Source: Planctomycetota bacterium (GTDB lineage: Bacteria > Planctomycetota > UBA8742 > JACQVU01). From it: DNA of 6,540 bases. The position numbers and the translations under genes were made by a program. The stretch spans positions 1-6,540 of the forward strand of contig JACQVU010000545.1 of the NCBI GenBank assembly GCA_016209585.1. The letters are read 5' to 3'. Of this stretch, positions 1-6,178 are shown piece after piece (the stretch's first letter is position 1; each line of letters starts with the position of its first letter). The notes below the pieces were generated by a model. It did no database searches. It saw only the letters and a program-made list of their open reading frames with translations, and was not told the origin of the DNA.

Positions 1-3
1 ACA

Positions 4-73
4 GTTGTCAGTGGTCAGTTGTCAGTGGTCAGTTGTCAGTGGTCAGTTGTCAGTGGTCAGTTGTCAGTGGTCA
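4..73. repeat. Perfect 14-bp tandem repeat made of alternating heptamers
   Basis: Five perfect head-to-tail copies of GTTGTCAGTGGTCA, which is ten heptamers alternating between GTTGTCA and GTGGTCA. The array may continue to the left of the window, since bases 1-3 (aca) differ by one base from the expected tca. On the strand that carries the genes it reads as repeating TGACCAC/TGACAAC. It lies beyond the stop of the ATP-grasp gene and encodes nothing credible, although the strand can be read open. From general knowledge, similar heptad repeats are scattered between genes in some planctomycete, cyanobacterial and other large environmental genomes. Their function is unknown. The copies are identical, which suggests recent expansion by slippage. 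Confidence 0.95.
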
Positions 74-80
74 GCTAATA

Positions 81-124
81 CCCCATCTTCCCGACCCCCG
101 GCCTCCGACCCCCGATCCCCGACC
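81..124. repeat. C-rich degenerate repeat (G-rich on the gene strand)
   Basis: Short tract built from variants of CCGACCCCCG and ATCCCCGACC. Five cytosine runs lie at 81-84, 90-92, 95-99, 109-113 and 117-120, separated by 5, 2, 9 and 3 bases. On the minus strand, which is the sense strand of the operon, it is a chain of G-runs just after the ATP-grasp stop codon. It is adjacent to the heptad array, so both may be one compound intergenic repeat. It could form a G-quadruplex in the transcript, but one loop of 9 nt exceeds the strict 1-7 nt rule. No hairpin with a T-tract is seen, so it is not called a terminator. Confidence 0.6.
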
Positions 125-130
125 GCGGCC

Positions 131-1288
131 TCACTCCCGATCCTCGACCAGCGCGATGGCCTCCTTCAGCGCGCCCAGTTCGGCCATGCGAATGAGGTAG
201 GCGGTGTCGCCCATCACCGCCGAATAGGCCGACGGCACGGTCAGATGCGCCGCGAGATTCTGGCCCAGCGTCCGCACGATCTCTTCGTGCGGGCGGCGGT
301 AGCGCCAGTCGCCGCGACGGGCCGCGTGGGCGCAGTGGTGCCGCCGCTGGAACGAGTCGGGTAGCGGCTTTCCGGCGATCACCTTCGCCCACCACTGGTA
401 GAGATCGATGTCGCAGGCGAAGTTCATCATGTCCACCGAGAACCCGCCCGGCGGCCGGACGTTGATCTCCAGCGCCACGTACGCGCCCGACGGGAGCCGG
501 AAGAACTCGATGTGAAAGAAACGCTCCCGGACCGCGAACGCCGCCACGGCCGCGCGGCCCAGGCGTTCCAGGTCGGGCGGGACTTCCCGCAACGAGTAAT
601 AGTGCATGTTGCGCCGCTCGTGCAGGATCTCCATCACGCCGCTGGAGTATTCGTGCGACGTGCAGAAGACGATCTTCCCGGCGCCGTCGGTCAGGCCGTC
701 GAAACTGACCACGTCGCCGGTGATGAACTGTTCCGCCACGTATCCCGGCCGGGGGTCGGCGAGCGCCGCCGCGAGACCGTCGTCGTCGTTCACTTTGATG
801 GTCCCGGCCGCGCCCACGCCCACGTCGGGCTTGAGCACCAGGGGGTAGCCCACCTCCTTCGCGAAGCGGCGCATCTGATCGATGTCCTCCACCACCACGC
901 CCCTAGCCACCGGAATTCCCGCCTGAGCGAAAACCTTCTTCATCGCCGACTTGCGCCGGTTCCGTTCCAGGTCCGCCGGCCGCTGGCCGGGGACGTTGAA
1001 GTCGTCGCGCAGGTTCGCCTCGACGCCGAGCCAGAATTCGCTTTGGGAGTCGATGCGGTGGATGCGCCCGTGATGGTGGATGAAGTAGGCCACGGCGCGA
1101 AGCATGGTGTCGGCGTCGGTCATGTCCGGCACGTGGTAGTACTCGGTGAGCGCCGTTTTCAGTTCTTCCGAGAGCGTGGCGTACGCCGCGTCGCCGATGC
1201 CCAGCACGGTGAGGCCTTCGTCCTTCGCGCGAATGCAGAAGCGGGCGAAGTTGGGCGGGAAGTTGGGGGAGAGAAAGATGAGGTTCAT
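131..1288 (-). CDS. ATP-grasp domain ligase
   Basis: Probable ATP-dependent carboxylate-amine (or carboxylate-thiol) ligase of 385 aa; the substrate cannot be told from sequence. The N-terminal pre-ATP-grasp part starts MNLIFLSPNFPPNF. The ATP-grasp domain covers about residues 110-310: VLKPDVGVGAAG (K153) is the nucleotide-binding lysine and glycine-rich loop, YVAEQFITGDVVSFDG (E186) follows, and FHIEFF (E261) with LEINVRPPGG (E274, N276) are the expected metal-binding residues. A His/Arg-rich stretch (about 315-326) precedes a C-terminal tail. The ATG at 1288 is preferred because it overlaps the upstream stop as ATGA and gives the usual start for such proteins. An in-frame ATG at 1330 would add 14 unlikely residues. 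It is the last gene of the coupled operon. No signal peptide or membrane segment is visible, so it is probably cytoplasmic. The family call is firm; the role is unknown. Confidence 0.9.
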   Translation of the reverse strand: MNLIFLSPNFPPNFARFCIRAKDEGLTVLGIGDAAYATLSEELKTALTEYYHVPDMTDADTMLRAVAYFIHHHGRIHRIDSQSEFWLGVEANLRDDFNVPGQRPADLERNRRKSAMKKVFAQAGIPVARGVVVEDIDQMRRFAKEVGYPLVLKPDVGVGAAGTIKVNDDDGLAAALADPRPGYVAEQFITGDVVSFDGLTDGAGKIVFCTSHEYSSGVMEILHERRNMHYYSLREVPPDLERLGRAAVAAFAVRERFFHIEFFRLPSGAYVALEINVRPPGGFSVDMMNFACDIDLYQWWAKVIAGKPLPDSFQRRHHCAHAARRGDWRYRRPHEEIVRTLGQNLAAHLTVPSAYSAVMGDTAYLIRMAELGALKEAIALVEDRE

Positions 1289-2109
1289 GAAGGCTTGCGA
1301 ACAGAGATCGTCTCTCGAACAGTCCGACATGCCGCGTCGAAGTCGGAAAGAAGCGGCTCAAAAAACGACGCGAACCGTTCTCGACCATACGTCTCGTTAG
1401 CCAACGCGACGATTGCGCCCGTGAAACTGACGGCGCCGGCACGGTAATCCACGAGACCCCGAATGCGCGAAAGCAGGTCCGTCGATTTCGGAAACAAACG
1501 CCCATGTTCGCCCAGCCTCTTCTTTACTTCTTCTTTCTTCTCCTTCCGCTCCTCGCCCATCTGATTCACGAGGGCCGAAATCTCCGCGATCTTCTCCTTG
1601 TAAGGCCCACGAAGCGGCCGCTCCTGCCCGTGCCACAGATCCGGCTTGAGCACGAGACGCAAGATATAGTCGTCGAGGTCGGGCGTGCATTCGTCCCAAT
1701 GCTGGTCCAGCCATCGCTCCTCGGGCAGCCCGGCGGCAATCGCAGCGACGCATGCCATGTGGTCACCTTGCACGGCATCCGGCGATACCGCCACGACCAC
1801 TCGCTCCCCGGCCCCTTTGTCGAGAATCGACCATGACGAACCAGGGACATTGCGATGAAGGTCGTTCAGCAACCACTTGCCGAGGTCCGCGACGTTTCGC
1901 CTCGACTGGTTCATGTCCGCGAGAACGATGGCGGCTCCGGCCTTGCGGATCATGGGCGCGGCCTGATGCAGCAGAAGGGTGTCTGAGCCGGCGTCTTCGT
2001 CCGCCAAGTGAGCACCCTCGGGGAGAAACCGCCGGCTATCGAGATACTGGAGCAGAGGCCGATTCTCCACCCCCTCGTAGTGGATGAGAATCCGGGTGGC
2101 GTCAGGCAT
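1285..2109 (-). CDS. TOPRIM-like partner protein of the AAA ATPase
   Basis: A 274-aa protein. Two short motifs point to a TOPRIM-like fold: ILIHYEGVENRPLL near the N-terminus (E12, E15) resembles the hhhhEGxxD motif, and AAIVLADMN (D65, N67) resembles the hhhDxD strand with the second acid replaced by Asn. The middle (about 110-160) contains DAVQGDHMACVAA and TPDLDDYILRLVLKPD. Residues 184-203 are a highly charged Lys/Glu helix. The start at 2109 overlaps the end of the ATPase gene by 8 bp (ATGCCTGA); the frame stays open further upstream, but that part reads as a Ser/Arg/Pro-rich shadow of the ATPase gene. Position and size fit the small effector proteins that follow OLD-like ATPases, such as AriB of PARIS (DUF4435), or DUF3226-type proteins. 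I cannot decide between these families from memory. If TOPRIM, it would be a nuclease held in check or activated by the ATPase. The gene is secure; the fold is a moderate inference. Confidence 0.8.
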   Translation of the reverse strand: MPDATRILIHYEGVENRPLLQYLDSRRFLPEGAHLADEDAGSDTLLLHQAAPMIRKAGAAIVLADMNQSRRNVADLGKWLLNDLHRNVPGSSWSILDKGAGERVVVAVSPDAVQGDHMACVAAIAAGLPEERWLDQHWDECTPDLDDYILRLVLKPDLWHGQERPLRGPYKEKIAEISALVNQMGEERKEKKEEVKKRLGEHGRLFPKSTDLLSRIRGLVDYRAGAVSFTGAIVALANETYGRERFASFFEPLLSDFDAACRTVRETISVRKPS

Positions 2110-3793
2110 ATAGATCAAAATGACGCAAGTCCACGCCGAGGTGGAGCAAGGCCCGCGCCTCGTCCGGGACGAACCGCCGGGCTTGCAGATCGCCTTCGGA
2201 AAGCCGCAGGTGAAACACGGCGCACTCGCTCGCGGCTTCCTCCGCTGCGTCGCAGAAGGCGCGGACGCACTCCATGCTGTGGGTGGTAAGGAACAACTGG
2301 ACCCTCCGTTCCCTGGCAAGTGTGCATACCCCGCGCGCGAAACGCCGCAGCGAGCCGGGATGCTGGCAGGATTCCGGCTCTTCGATCATGAAAAACGTGT
2401 TTTCGAGAACGGTGAGCAGCATGAGGCAGCGCAACGCCGCCCTCGCTCCGTCGCCCAACAGGTCGACGGGATGGCCGTACTGATCGAAAAGTACCTTGAA
2501 GGCCGTCTGGGACAAATGAAGCTGCTTGATCGCGGTTCCGAAGATCTCGTTCAGAGCGCCCACGAGGAACCGATCAATCCGCGCATCCAACAGGTTCTCC
2601 CAGAGCGTGCGCTCAATATGGGAGTCCTTGTGATCCTCCGGCAAAAACACAGCAGCCCGCTCGAAGAAGGAGAAAGACGGGATGTTGAGCAACTGCCTCA
2701 TCATCGAGTCGGTCTCGGGTGAGTTCGACTGCCTGTGTGGCAGCAAGACAGCGTCTTGCGACAGATTCCAAACGGCCGTCAGCAGTTTCGTGGTTGGGAA
2801 ACCAGTTTCCCCCTGACACATGGCGCCGCGCACCTCGGCTAGGGCAGTCTTACCCTTCCGGGCACGAAAAAACAGATAAAGCGGATCCAGGGACCCTGTT
2901 TCCGACCGTGCCGCCTGCCACCTCACGGGAAATGTGCGGCCCATTGGATCGGTCAATGTCCTCTGATACTGAGAAGCCACATCATCCAGCCACCCGCAAA
3001 TCGCCTCCAGCGCCGTCGACTTCCCGCAGTTGTTCCTCCCGACGAAGATGTTGACGTCCGCGAAACCCTCAATGAGGCCTTTGGCGATCCCGCGAAACCC
3101 CTCGATCTCCAACCGTTCGATGCGCGTCATCTTCTCGCGGAACACGGCCCGCGCCGCGCCGCTCATCCGCGCGAAAACGCGATCATCGTTCCGCTCGTCG
3201 TCGCGCACCGCGGGCCACTCGCGCGTCACGGGGATCGCCTGATCCAGCGTGACCCAACTCTTGCAGCCGCCGTATGACTCCTTCGCCGTGATGGTGATGG
3301 GGCGGCCGAGGCTATACACTTTGAGGATCAACGCCCGCAGCGCGCCTTTGCCGTCGCGGGTTAAACGCTCCTCCACCACGCTGTCGGCCAGAACGTGCTT
3401 GCCGCGCAGGGCGTCGAGTTGCGTCTTCGACGTGACTTTGAATGATTCAACCACCTCGGCGAAGTGGCGAAACGTCACCTCGCCTTCGTCCGGTTCCAGC
3501 GCGTCGGCTTCCTGCAGCAGTTGCCGCGCGTCGGGCGAAACTCGGTCTTCGGGCTTGCCCTTGTCCTTCTCGGACTCGTGGAACCAGGTCGGATAGAGCA
3601 GGAACTCCCGCGGCGGATTCTCGAACGCGTCGCCGCCGTCTTCCGTGCCGCCGCGGCGCAGAATGATCACCTGCCGCCCCGTGGCCAGAGCCAGGCAGAC
3701 GACGGCCCACTCTTTCAGCGCGATGGAAAGAGCCTTCGTCTCGGCTGGGGGCGTTAGTGTCGATGGTTCCACCATGCCAAGGCCAGCCTTCAC
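2102..3793 (-). CDS. DUF1802 domain fused to OLD/AAA_15-like ATPase
   Basis: A 563-aa two-domain protein. Residues about 22-215 match DUF1802, a family of unknown function usually found as a stand-alone protein near 190 aa: ALKEWAVVCLALATGRQVII, then LRRGGTEDG, FLLYPTWFHE and YGGCKSWVTLDQAIPV. From MTRIERLEIEGFRG (M222) to the end is an ABC-type AAA ATPase of the OLD/AAA_15/AAA_21 kind: Walker A GRNNCGKST (252-260), signature-like LLGDGARAALR (445-455), Walker B with catalytic acid FFMIEEPE (E471/E472), and switch histidine TTHS (H505). No TOPRIM domain follows; the next gene supplies a candidate. The start is GTG at 3793, overlapping the oxidoreductase stop as GTGA; an ATG at 3775 is possible. 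There is no stop or good ribosome site between the domains, so one fused product is likely. Probable role: sensor or regulator of a defence-like module (inference). Confidence 0.9.
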   Translation of the reverse strand: MKAGLGMVEPSTLTPPAETKALSIALKEWAVVCLALATGRQVIILRRGGTEDGGDAFENPPREFLLYPTWFHESEKDKGKPEDRVSPDARQLLQEADALEPDEGEVTFRHFAEVVESFKVTSKTQLDALRGKHVLADSVVEERLTRDGKGALRALILKVYSLGRPITITAKESYGGCKSWVTLDQAIPVTREWPAVRDDERNDDRVFARMSGAARAVFREKMTRIERLEIEGFRGIAKGLIEGFADVNIFVGRNNCGKSTALEAICGWLDDVASQYQRTLTDPMGRTFPVRWQAARSETGSLDPLYLFFRARKGKTALAEVRGAMCQGETGFPTTKLLTAVWNLSQDAVLLPHRQSNSPETDSMMRQLLNIPSFSFFERAAVFLPEDHKDSHIERTLWENLLDARIDRFLVGALNEIFGTAIKQLHLSQTAFKVLFDQYGHPVDLLGDGARAALRCLMLLTVLENTFFMIEEPESCQHPGSLRRFARGVCTLARERRVQLFLTTHSMECVRAFCDAAEEAASECAVFHLRLSEGDLQARRFVPDEARALLHLGVDLRHFDLYA

Positions 3794-5505
3794 GAGCCGC
3801 GCGGGGGATTCAGATGATCGTACGGCGGCAGCGTGCGCAGGCGCGTGTCCTTCACCGGGCCGCCGACGGTGAAATGATACACGCTCTGGTAGCGATCGTC
3901 AGCCAATCCCAGAATTTCGTGCATGGCGTCGTCGAAGTAGCACCCGATGCCCGTGCCGCGCACCCCCCAGGTCTCAGCCTCCAGGTAGAGCGCGTGGCCC
4001 AGCACGCCAGCCTCCCAGAAGAGGCGGCGGTACCACCACGCGCCTTCCGCCAGCGACGGCGCGAAGCGCGCGATCATGCCCAGGCTGAACGCGCCGTCCG
4101 CCGCGATCTCCTGTTGGCAACTGATCTCCCGCGCGGCTGCGCGGCAGTCGGCTTCTTTCAGCAGGAAGAGGCGAAGGTGGTCGGGGCAGTTCGACGGGCG
4201 CGTCCACGCGGCGTCGGGGCGGATGAGGGGCGCTATTTCGTCGTGCACGCTCGCCGCGCGCTCGAAGAGGTAGAGGCCCGGCGCGAGGCCGTCGACGCGG
4301 TGCGCGAAGATCGCGGCGTGCACCCGCGGCGCCCAGGGAAGCGCGTCCCACGGCGGAACGTCGGCGCGCGGCAGCAGTCGATCCAGCACGGCGTAGAAGG
4401 CCGCGACCGGGATCGACGTGCGGCCGTCGAAATCGACCGCGCTCCGCCGCCGGCGGATGATCGTGGCGGCGGGGAGGATCGCGTTCGGCCCGCCGGCCTC
4501 GTCGGTCATCCGGTGGACATCGAAGCAAGACGGTGTAGCGCGGGAGGCGGAGGGCGTGCGCGGCTTTTCGCAGGCTTTCGCCGCCGCGTCGATCTCCTCC
4601 CACTGGACATGCGACGGGCTGAGCGCGTTGGCTTCGCCGGCCCATGACCCGGCGCGCACCGCGGCGACGGCGTCGTCGATGCGCGACTCCAGCGCCTCTG
4701 AAACCGCCGCGGCGGCCAGTCCCGGCGCGGGGGCGATGACGAGGAGAGCGTCGGGATGCTCACGATCAAGCCGATCGATGCCGGCGAAGTCGGCGGCGCG
4801 GTCCAAGCCGAGCAGCGCGGCGACGTCGGCGTCGGCCAGGCCATCGGCGAGCCGCGCGGTCCACCCCAGCGCGGCGGCGGCGTAGCGCACGGCGGCGACC
4901 GCGTGGCCGGCGTCGTGCTGGCAATAGCGATAGGCGCGCTCGCCGTACTTCCACGCCTCGCGCCAGTGGATCGACGAGAGGCCGACCGCGAACGCGCCTT
5001 GCGGCATCGCTCCCGCGAGGCGTTCGGCGAGCGTGGCGTTCAACGAGCAGCGCAGTTCGAGGGCATGGTCGCGGCTGACATAGTGATACACGCCGGGAGA
5101 CAACGTGTTCGCCGCGCGCGCCAGCAGGAGATACCCCTCCGTGGGGTGCAGATTTCCACTCGACGGGTTGCAGCGCAGCGCCCAGCGCGCCCCCTGGTGT
5201 TCCTTCCAGGCGGAGAGCCCCAGCGCCAGTTCGAATAGCACGCTGATGCTCTCCAGCGTCACGGGCGCCGGTGGGATCGCGCCCGGCTGATACAGGCGCG
5301 CGAACGGCGCGGCGACGCGATCCGCCGCCAGCATCAAGGGCGTTCGCGGCGCGCCGCGATACACGCGGAAGGGGTCGGGCTGTGTTTCCCAGTCGAGGTA
5401 GCCGAGCGAGGCGGCGTAGCGATGGAAGTGGTGCTTGGTGCGGTGGTGGTACCGCGCGGGGACGGAGGGGTCGCGCGGTGTCTGCACCGATGTGGTGGCG
5501 TTCAT
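3790..5505 (-). CDS. Tandem SagB/ThcOx-type nitroreductase
   Basis: A 571-aa flavin-dependent oxidoreductase made of two nitroreductase-fold domains in tandem, a known form of the SagB/ThcOx family. Domain 1 (about 83-270) has RCNPSSGNLHPTEGYLL (111-127), GVYHYVSRDHALELR (138-152) and WREAWKYGERAYRYCQHDAG (181-200). Domain 2 (about 345-556) opens with IIRRRRSAVDFDGR (349-362), then GLAPGLYLFER (406-416), the helix WWYRRLFWEAGVLGHALYLE (490-509) and YHFTVGGPVKDTRL (543-556). Such enzymes bind FMN; the relatives named SagB/ThcOx oxidise azolines in peptides, but many members have unknown substrates. No cyclodehydratase (YcaO) or precursor peptide is seen here. The ATG at 5505 has only a GAGGA that directly touches it as a possible ribosome site. 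It starts 24 bp after the stop of the 150-aa gene and its own stop overlaps the next gene by 4 bp. It is the most GC-rich gene of the window. Confidence 0.93.
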   Translation of the reverse strand: MNATTSVQTPRDPSVPARYHHRTKHHFHRYAASLGYLDWETQPDPFRVYRGAPRTPLMLAADRVAAPFARLYQPGAIPPAPVTLESISVLFELALGLSAWKEHQGARWALRCNPSSGNLHPTEGYLLLARAANTLSPGVYHYVSRDHALELRCSLNATLAERLAGAMPQGAFAVGLSSIHWREAWKYGERAYRYCQHDAGHAVAAVRYAAAALGWTARLADGLADADVAALLGLDRAADFAGIDRLDREHPDALLVIAPAPGLAAAAVSEALESRIDDAVAAVRAGSWAGEANALSPSHVQWEEIDAAAKACEKPRTPSASRATPSCFDVHRMTDEAGGPNAILPAATIIRRRRSAVDFDGRTSIPVAAFYAVLDRLLPRADVPPWDALPWAPRVHAAIFAHRVDGLAPGLYLFERAASVHDEIAPLIRPDAAWTRPSNCPDHLRLFLLKEADCRAAAREISCQQEIAADGAFSLGMIARFAPSLAEGAWWYRRLFWEAGVLGHALYLEAETWGVRGTGIGCYFDDAMHEILGLADDRYQSVYHFTVGGPVKDTRLRTLPPYDHLNPPRGS

Positions 5506-5529
5506 TCCTCGAAACAGGGAGGGCGTTCG

Positions 5530-5982
5530 TCAGGAGAGCGCCGGTTCCCCCACCGATGTCGGGACATCGATTTCATCCCCTCCCTGAGCCGACGCACCCA
5601 TTAGCGTCATCAGGGGCGCGAGACGGTCGAGATGCCGGAAGATCCGCGGGTTGCGCTGAGCGGCCTGAGCGAAAGCGGCCGCGGTAACCACTTCGACTTT
5701 CACCCGAAACACCGAGTGCTGATCTCCCCGAGCCTCCACGGAGAAAGACGTGGCGTCGAGCAGGTCGATCAAGGCGCGCACACCCTTGACCTGGAATCCG
5801 ATGGGGCGCCGATCCAAAGTCGAACGATAAATCGTGATGACACTGTCGATGCGATCGCCCTCGACGCCTTCGTTGGCCGCGCAGAATTCAAGACAATCTC
5901 CGTGCAGATTGTACCAAATCTCCGGCTTGAAACCGGAAAGCCCCGCGTCCTTCACTTCTGCATCGAGAAAGTGTTGATCCAT
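5530..5982 (-). CDS. Uncharacterised 150-aa protein
   Basis: I do not recognise a named family. The N-terminal half looks like a compact beta-rich domain: FKPEIWYNLHGDCLEFCA (18-35), then DRIDSVITIYRSTLDRRPIG (43-62) and FQVKGVRALIDLL (63-75). The pattern of a short 'WYN.xGDCLEF' strand followed by a 'TIY.S....xIGxxVKGV' strand pair is vaguely like small DUF2283-type proteins, but this is only an impression. The second half (76-130) has an FRVKVEVV strand and an Ala-rich helix; the last 20 residues are polar and probably disordered. The start is well placed: ATG at 5982 with AAGAGG five bases upstream and an in-frame TAA only five codons before it. Its first 31 bp overlap the end of the split gene upstream, and it ends 24 bp before the oxidoreductase gene, so it may head or belong to that operon. 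No signal peptide or membrane segment is seen. Confidence 0.75.
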   Translation of the reverse strand: MDQHFLDAEVKDAGLSGFKPEIWYNLHGDCLEFCAANEGVEGDRIDSVITIYRSTLDRRPIGFQVKGVRALIDLLDATSFSVEARGDQHSVFRVKVEVVTAAAFAQAAQRNPRIFRHLDRLAPLMTLMGASAQGGDEIDVPTSVGEPALS

Positions 5983-5987
5983 GCGAG

Positions 5988-5993
5988 CCTCTT
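5988..5993 (-). promoter_or_regulatory. Ribosome binding site of the 150-aa gene
   Basis: AAGAGG on the minus strand, five bases before the ATG at 5982. It sits within the 3' end of the upstream reading frame, which fits re-initiation or coupled translation, and it decides the start of the 150-aa gene. Confidence 0.55.
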
Positions 5994-6170
5994 ATACCTC
6001 TCAGTATGACCTTTCGGGTACCAACTTTTCGGCGCTTCCGCTTCTTCCAGACGCCACTCGTAGACAGACCAGACCGGATTCAGGTACACGCAGAACACTC
6101 GGTCGTCGGCCACGGGCGCGGTTCGTGACACCGTCTCATAGTGGCGTGACGGTCTTCCCACGAAACACCA

Positions 6171-6178
6171 ACCTCCTT
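6171..6178 (-). promoter_or_regulatory. Strong Shine-Dalgarno-like AAGGAGGT inside the split gene
   Basis: AAGGAGGT on the minus strand, directly after the premature TAA and nine bases before GTG at 6161. It would allow restart of translation and production of the 69-aa distal half (6161-5952). It may be accidental, because the same bases are simply the codons for Gln-Gly-Gly in the frame that joins both halves. Confidence 0.4.

Noticed and set aside
4..73. Heptad array considered as a CRISPR array
   Set aside because: There are no unique spacers; the unit is 14 bp and perfectly contiguous, so it is a simple tandem repeat.
5..364. Plus-strand open frame reading through the heptad repeat
   Set aside because: Its start is only repeat translation (SVVSGQL type) and the remainder is antisense to the ATP-grasp gene.
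512..1447. Long open frame on the plus strand (311 codons) antisense to the ATP-grasp gene
   Set aside because: It is rich in Val, His, Arg and Glu with no recognisable motif, and lies opposite a gene with clear ATP-grasp motifs. Such mirror frames are expected in GC-rich DNA.
2110..2319. Upstream extension of the TOPRIM-like gene to an ATG at 2319
   Set aside because: The extra 70 residues are Ser/Arg/Pro-rich and lie out of frame inside the conserved end of the ATPase gene; the ATG at 2109 with an 8-bp overlap is far more natural.
2120..2722. Plus-strand open frame of 200 codons antisense to the ATPase domain
   Set aside because: It mirrors the region coding for Walker B and the switch histidine on the other strand and has no family resemblance of its own.
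2796..2811. Inverted repeat GGGAAAC-CA-GTTTCCC
   Set aside because: It lies in the middle of the ATPase coding sequence, has no T-tract and no nearby gene boundary, so a chance palindrome is the best reading.
3757..4647. Long plus-strand open frame (296 codons) antisense to the oxidoreductase gene
   Set aside because: Arg/Ala/Val-rich composition without domain motifs; shadow of the strongly GC3-biased nitroreductase gene.
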